A DNA stretch of 54,168 nt from Kiritimatiellia bacterium. Lineage in GTDB: Bacteria > Verrucomicrobiota > Kiritimatiellia > RFP12 > UBA1067. Positions 50,116 through 54,168 of the stretch are shown here, in pieces; within the stretch, counting starts at the first letter, position 1, and each line of letters starts with the position of its first letter. The position numbers and the translations under genes were made by a program. The stretch is from contig JAFQYM010000026.1 of assembly GCA_017406465.1 (NCBI GenBank), positions 1 through 54,168 of the forward strand, written 5' to 3'. The notes below the pieces were generated by a model, which searched no databases, was not told the DNA's origin, and saw nothing but the letters and a program-made list of their open reading frames with translations.

Positions 50116-50155
50116 AAAATAGCGTGGCGCATAAACCCAGCCCGTATAAACAATA

Positions 50156-50171
50156 TGCTATACTATGCGCG
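50156..50171 (+). promoter_or_regulatory. Extended -10 promoter 7 nt before the rluD-like gene
   Basis: TGCTATACT (hexamer 50159-50164) is followed by ATGCGCG and ATG 50172. It supports a leaderless mRNA and decides the start. Confidence 0.65.
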
Positions 50172-51074
50172 ATGCAACGGCTCGACAAGAAAATACTTGA
50201 ACTCTACCCCGACTTCTCTCGGTCGCGGATAGAGGGGCTTGTCAAGTCCGGGCACGTAACGGTAAACGGCGCAACTGCAGACAAGGCGGGGATGAAGGTC
50301 TCCGATTCCGACGAGATAGAGGTAGAGATTCCGCCACCAGTTCCTGCGATTCCCGAGCCAGAGGACATTCCACTCGACGTCGTTTTCGAGGATGGCGACA
50401 TGATAGTCATCAACAAGCCCCCAGGAATGGTCGTACACCCGGCGCCAGGGCATTTCTCGGGAACACTCGTAAACGCCCTTCTCCACCACTGCCCTGCACT
50501 CGCCGGAATCGGCGGCGTCGCGCGCCCTGGAATCGTCCACCGGCTCGACCAGGACACTTCGGGGCTCATCGTCGTGGCAAAGTCGCAAAAGGCGATGGAA
50601 GGACTCACCAAGGCGTTTGCCTCGCACGCAAACATCGAAAAGACGTATCTCGCGATAGTCCACGGACGTCCACGCCTCGACTCAGGGAGGATCGAGAACC
50701 TCATCGGGCGACACCCAGTCGACAGGAAGCGCATGGCGATTGTGGAGAAGAACGGGAAGGTCGCCATAACAAACTGGCAGGTCATATCGTCGTCGGGAAG
50801 CAAGACGGCTAACACTTCCGCGGTCGTCTGCCGCATCGAGACTGGGCGCACGCACCAGATCCGCGTTCACATGGCCTCGCTCGGCTGCCCTGTCGTCGGA
50901 GATCGCACCTACGGGAAATCCGCTCTCGACAAGCGCCTCGAACCGCCGCCCGTGAGGCAGATGCTCCATGCGTGGAAACTTACGCTGTGGCACCCGACAA
51001 AGGGCGAGAAGCTTTCCTTCGAAGCGCCAATCCCCGAAGACATGAAGCCATACGCGGGTGCAATTTTGGTATAA
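50172..51074 (+). CDS. RluA/RluD-family 23S rRNA pseudouridine synthase
   Basis: 300 residues from ATG 50172; the earlier GTG at 50124 lies upstream of the -10 box. The N-terminal S4 RNA-binding domain (SRSRIEGLVKSGHVTVNG) is followed by the catalytic domain with HRLDQDTSGLIVVAK, where the Asp of RLDxxTSG is the nucleophile, and GRTHQIRVHMASLGCPVVGD. It isomerises uridines in rRNA. Its TAA stop is part of the -10 box of nadA. Intact. Confidence 0.94.
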   Translation: MQRLDKKILELYPDFSRSRIEGLVKSGHVTVNGATADKAGMKVSDSDEIEVEIPPPVPAIPEPEDIPLDVVFEDGDMIVINKPPGMVVHPAPGHFSGTLVNALLHHCPALAGIGGVARPGIVHRLDQDTSGLIVVAKSQKAMEGLTKAFASHANIEKTYLAIVHGRPRLDSGRIENLIGRHPVDRKRMAIVEKNGKVAITNWQVISSSGSKTANTSAVVCRIETGRTHQIRVHMASLGCPVVGDRTYGKSALDKRLEPPPVRQMLHAWKLTLWHPTKGEKLSFEAPIPEDMKPYAGAILV

Positions 51075-51084
51075 TATCGAGCCA
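51067..51084 (+). promoter_or_regulatory. Extended -10 promoter of nadA, overlapping the upstream stop codon
   Basis: TGGTATAAT (hexamer 51070-51075), 9 nt before ATG 51085. The TAA at 51072-51074 is the stop codon of the upstream gene. Confidence 0.75.
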
Positions 51085-51981
51085 ATGAACGAAGAGATAG
51101 AACGCCTCAAGAAAAGCCGCAACGCGGTAATACTCGCGCACAACTACTGCCGTGCCGAGGTGCAGGACGCCGCAGACTTCACCGGCGACTCGCTCGAGCT
51201 CGCGCGCAGGGCAACGCAGGTCGACGCCGACGTGATAGTTTTCTGCGGCGTCTACTTCATGGCCGAGACGGCGGCGATACTGAACCCCGAAAAGACCGTC
51301 CTCATTCCCGATCCGACAGCCGGCTGCCCGATGGCAGACATGATAACGGGCGAGCAACTGCGCGAACTGAAGGCGAAGCACCCTGGCGCAAAGGCCGTCT
51401 GCTACGTGAACTCGACGGCCGAGGTCAAAGCCGAGTGCGACATCTGCGTGACGTCTGGCAACGCCGAGCGCGTAATGGCGAAGTTCGCGCCAGACGACGA
51501 GATAATCTTCGTTCCCGACCAGCACCTCGGCTCGCACATAATGGGGCTTCTCGGGCGCAAGTACATCCTCTGGCCCGGCTACTGCCCAACGCACGCCGCG
51601 CTTACGGCAAAGTCCATAGCCGATGCGAGGGCCGCCCATCCCGGCGCTCCCGTTATGGTCCACCCCGAATGTGCGCACGACGTACGCGACGCTGCGGACG
51701 AAAGGCTCTCCACTGGCGGAATGTGCAAGTTCGCCCGCGAGTCCTCCGCGAAGGAAATTGTCGTCGGAACCGAAGTCGGCATACTGCATCGTCTTAGGCA
51801 GGAGAACCCCGAAAAGACTTTCTACCCGGTAAACGACCGGCTCGTCTGCCCAAACATGAAAAAGACGACGCTCGAAAACCTCGCCGAAGCCCTTCGCGAA
51901 ATGAAGACCCGCGTCACGGTACCGGAAGACATCGCAACCCGCGCCCGCCGGGCGATTGAGGCGATGCTCGCAATTGCGTAG
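51085..51981 (+). CDS. nadA: Quinolinate synthase
   Basis: 298 residues from ATG 51085. Three [4Fe-4S] cysteines at C81 (GCPMAD), C167 (GYCPTH) and C255 (CPNMKK), the same spacing as in short NadA enzymes such as that of Thermotoga. Substrate residues in AHNYCRAEVQD, GDSLELA and VHPEC are present. It condenses iminoaspartate with dihydroxyacetone phosphate for NAD synthesis. No nadB or nadC nearby. Followed by a strong terminator. Confidence 0.97.
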   Translation: MNEEIERLKKSRNAVILAHNYCRAEVQDAADFTGDSLELARRATQVDADVIVFCGVYFMAETAAILNPEKTVLIPDPTAGCPMADMITGEQLRELKAKHPGAKAVCYVNSTAEVKAECDICVTSGNAERVMAKFAPDDEIIFVPDQHLGSHIMGLLGRKYILWPGYCPTHAALTAKSIADARAAHPGAPVMVHPECAHDVRDAADERLSTGGMCKFARESSAKEIVVGTEVGILHRLRQENPEKTFYPVNDRLVCPNMKKTTLENLAEALREMKTRVTVPEDIATRARRAIEAMLAIA

Positions 51982-52041
51982 CATCCCAAGCCGTCTTCAA
52001 GCTCCATATCACCCTTCGCATTTCTGCATACGAGGTGGCCG

Positions 52042-52074
52042 AAGCCGCCGCGCCCACAACGGGCGCGGCGGTTT
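52042..52074. terminator. Bidirectional terminator between nadA and the LRR gene
   Basis: AAGCCGCCGCGCCC, loop ACAAC, GGGCGCGGCGGTTT: a 14-bp stem with A's on one side and T's on the other, between convergent genes. Confidence 0.8.
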
Positions 52075-52114
52075 CAAGCGTAGGACGTGTTCCGCAACTG
52101 CGGACGACTCGCAG

Positions 52115-53578
52115 CTATTTCGCGTCAAAGACAAGCGGGATTCCGAACCAATCCTTCATTCCCGCCCAGCTCTTCGCATTCGCCGGGACGTGGATTGCCT
52201 TGAGCTTGCCGCAGCCCGGGAAGAGGGTTTCTGGCGCTTCAGGACGCTCACCGAGCATCGTCACCTCGGTCAGCTGCACGCACCGCTCAAACACGTGCTC
52301 ACCCATGCTCTTTACACGCGACGGAATCGTTATCGACTTAAGTCCATCACACCCGATAAACGCAATTTCCCCAATGTTCGTCACACTCTCCGGGATCGTC
52401 ACCGAAGTCATCCCTCTGCCTCCCGCAAACGACCATCCCCTGATTTTCGTCACGCCATCCGGTATCACCACCGCGTTCCGCGGGTTGGGCCACATCACCA
52501 GTTCTGAGCGATCCTTCGTGTACAGCACTCCGTCAACCGCAGTAAACGCCTGATTACCGGAATCGACATTGATCAGCTTCAATGCGTTGCAGCCCGTGAA
52601 CACTCCCTTACCTATGTTTGCCACCCCGGACGGAATCGCCACCGACTCGAGTTCTCGGCAGCCGCAAAACGCACGATCGCCAATGCGCGTCACGCTCTCA
52701 GGTATCACGACCGACTTGATTGCGCGGCACCCATTAAACGAATCAGATTCAATGTTCTTGACGCCATTCGGGATTGTAACCGACTCCAGCGCAATACACC
52801 CGCCAAAGGCAGCATACCCGATGCCCATCAAGCTTGAGGGGAGCGATACCGTCTTGAGCCCGGTGCAATTATCAAAAGCGTGTACATCAATATGAGTCAC
52901 TCCCTCCGGAATCGTCACCGATGTCAGTTCCTTGCAACCCCTGAACGACTCCGTGCCGATGCCCGTAACCTTGAATTCCCCCAATGTCGCAGGAATCTTA
53001 ATATCCCCTTTCGGCGCTGGCGAAACGGCGCAGGAAGGTCTTCCGCCCTTCTCGGCCACAATCGTCGCCTCGCCGTTTCTGACTCGGTACGACCAGGTAT
53101 AGCCATCGACAGTCGCAATGAGGTTGTTGGGACTGGCAACGCCGTTGTTCGTAGCCTTCACTTCGCCGAGGAGCTTGTAAAGAAGTGAGCCATCCTCCTT
53201 CTTGGGGACTCCGATTAGCGCCATCTCTATCATGTTCTTGACGCTTTCCTGCGGGAGGTCAGGGATCGCCTTCTTGAGTGCCTTCATCGTCTCGGCAGCT
53301 TTTTCAAGATTGCCGTCCTGCACGTAAAGGGCAAACGCGCCTTTCATCAGGAGCAGTTTTTCCGCCTCGGTCTTAGCCTCGGCAGCGCGCTTCATTGCCG
53401 CTACCGCGACTTCGGAACGCGACTTCTTGCCGGACTTGAGCGCCGCCCGCTCGGATGCCAGCAGCTTTTGAACGACTGGCTCCGCCCGCTTCGTCTCTTC
53501 CGCTGTCGGCATCGCCGCCAGCTCATGAGCTGCACAGACTGTTGCCAGCGCACCTATCATCATCAACTTTGTCTTCAT
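52115..53578 (-). CDS. Secreted BspA-like leucine-rich-repeat protein (LRR_5)
   Basis: 487 residues. Signal peptide (TKLMMIGALATVCAAHELA), an N-terminal helical region (~25-130), then from about 175 onward at least ten LRR_5 repeats of ~23 residues of the form VTIPEGVTHIDVHAFDNCTG. Repeats are typical of surface BspA-type proteins of gut and oral bacteria that bind host or cell-wall partners. The last repeat block (FPGCGKLKAIHVPANA) caps the fold. No anchor is visible, so it may be released. Ribosome-binding site AAGGAG. Confidence 0.9.
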   Translation of the reverse strand: MKTKLMMIGALATVCAAHELAAMPTAEETKRAEPVVQKLLASERAALKSGKKSRSEVAVAAMKRAAEAKTEAEKLLLMKGAFALYVQDGNLEKAAETMKALKKAIPDLPQESVKNMIEMALIGVPKKEDGSLLYKLLGEVKATNNGVASPNNLIATVDGYTWSYRVRNGEATIVAEKGGRPSCAVSPAPKGDIKIPATLGEFKVTGIGTESFRGCKELTSVTIPEGVTHIDVHAFDNCTGLKTVSLPSSLMGIGYAAFGGCIALESVTIPNGVKNIESDSFNGCRAIKSVVIPESVTRIGDRAFCGCRELESVAIPSGVANIGKGVFTGCNALKLINVDSGNQAFTAVDGVLYTKDRSELVMWPNPRNAVVIPDGVTKIRGWSFAGGRGMTSVTIPESVTNIGEIAFIGCDGLKSITIPSRVKSMGEHVFERCVQLTEVTMLGERPEAPETLFPGCGKLKAIHVPANAKSWAGMKDWFGIPLVFDAK

Positions 53579-53607
53579 GGTTTGTCTCCTTGTGACGTTG
53601 TTTGTTT

Positions 53608-53641
53608 CTTGCGAACGCTTGTTGCGTTCACAAGCACTATA
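53608..53641 (-). promoter_or_regulatory. Promoter and leader stem-loop of the LRR gene
   Basis: TATAGT (53641-53636, minus strand) is followed by an imperfect 11-bp stem (CTTG-GAACGC with one mismatch) in the leader, then AAGGAG and the start at 53578. Confidence 0.5.
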
Positions 53642-53673
53642 CGCACGGTACAGACAAATCTCCCGCGGGAAAA

Positions 53674-54168
53674 TCAGATTTTCTTGTATATACCATCCAG
53701 ATCCTCAAGTCGCACAACTGAGAGCTTTTCGTTCAGGGGGTACGGCTCTTCAACTGGAGCCACCACGTATGCGCAATCCGGCCGAATCGCATCGATGGCG
53801 TTGTACGTTCCCTTCCCTATGGACGGCGCGGAACCTGCCTTGCATTCTATGGCAACCGTCTTGCCGCGCATGGACACGACAAAATCCATTTCCGTCCCGT
53901 CGGCGGTTCGATAGAAGGAAACATCCGCATTCGGGAAGAGGCCCCTGATGTTCTGCAGCACCATTTGTTCCCACAAAGAGCCGAATGCCGGGTGGCTGTA
54001 TGCTTCATCGAACGAGGAAATGCCCAGAAGCGCACAGGCGACACCCGTATCGGCGATATAGACCTTGGGGCTTTTTACCAGCCGCTTCTTCAGGTTCGCC
54101 TCATACGGCGGCACGACATCAACCATGAACGTCTCCTTCAAGAGATCAATGTAGCGCCTTACCGTCAT
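53674..54168 (-). CDS. DUF4143-domain ATPase, partial (5' end beyond window)
   Basis: 164 residues visible. TVRRYIDLLKETFMVDVVPPY and KRLVKSPKVYIADTGVACAL are the linker and start of DUF4143, followed by nuclease-like TEMDFVVSMRGKTVAIECKAG with Asp, Glu and Lys positions. The N-terminal AAA domain lies outside the window. It is a second member of the family beside 27781-29013, with little identity between them outside the motifs. Confidence 0.85.
   Translation of the reverse strand: MTVRRYIDLLKETFMVDVVPPYEANLKKRLVKSPKVYIADTGVACALLGISSFDEAYSHPAFGSLWEQMVLQNIRGLFPNADVSFYRTADGTEMDFVVSMRGKTVAIECKAGSAPSIGKGTYNAIDAIRPDCAYVVAPVEEPYPLNEKLSVVRLEDLDGIYKKI

Overview
This is a GC-rich, gene-dense bacterial window. 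Proteins ending in VPEPTS plus a membrane anchor (PEP-CTERM), secreted 'SANxVGYQ' proteins, a large MoxR/DUF58/BatA/DUF4175-type operon with a prenyltransferase-repeat protein, and a BspA-like LRR protein together suggest the PVC superphylum. An uncultured Kiritimatiellota/Lentisphaerota-like lineage is my best guess. That placement is inferred from gene content, not from a marker tree. No rRNA, tRNA or CRISPR array was seen.

Layout. (1) 1-8925, minus strand, core metabolism: a glycerophosphate operon (glycerol-1-phosphate dehydrogenase, GDPD-HAD fusion, NagD-like HAD, GlpT/UhpT-type transporter), then a PlsC-like acyltransferase, a secreted coiled-coil protein, a nuclease/phosphatase-fold lipoprotein and aconitase. 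(2) 8995-14753, mobile DNA: two tyrosine recombinases, an orphan Phd-type antitoxin, a REP-associated (Y1) transposase flanked by its own palindromes, and a two-gene membrane-protein operon, with a 15-bp direct repeat bracketing the middle. (3) 14859-25050: a five-gene module present twice in inverted orientation (VGYQ protein, PEP-CTERM protein, MAWNQP-starting membrane protein, secreted protein, protein with a GspF/PilC N-terminal-like domain). The left copy is decaying and the right copy is intact. Between the copies sit a second Y1 transposase and two toxin-antitoxin cassettes, each followed by a ~50-bp repeat that encodes the C-terminal tail of the left copy's last gene. (4) 25051-32232: an accessory stretch bounded in part by dispersed GC-rich repeats, with AbiE-type toxin-antitoxin genes, an antitoxin with a truncated PIN toxin, a DUF4143 ATPase, DinJ with an internally deleted YafQ, small ORFs and a monooxygenase next to a flavin-reductase fragment. 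(5) 32341-48439, minus strand: a long co-directional run from trpB through FHA-MoxR, DUF58, BatA-like, VWA, DUF4175-like and prenyltransferase-repeat genes to tmk, holB and a sugar-phosphate isomerase. (6) 48483-53578: pth and prs (minus), rluD-like and nadA (plus), a terminator, and a BspA-like LRR protein (minus). The window ends inside a second DUF4143 ATPase.

Two sequence-level themes cut across the genes. First, promoters share an extended -10 (TGnTATAAT), and in many genes this box lies only 7-9 nt before the start codon, which suggests leaderless mRNAs. Second, short tandem arrays with 7-bp or 8-bp units lie inside or exactly between housekeeping genes (in the glycerol-1-phosphate dehydrogenase, at the pth start, before moxR). 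Gain or loss of one unit there would change a frame or a start site.

The best candidate for an undescribed system is the duplicated PEP-CTERM/GspF-N-like five-gene module, together with the tail-repeat cassette array that has grown between its two copies.
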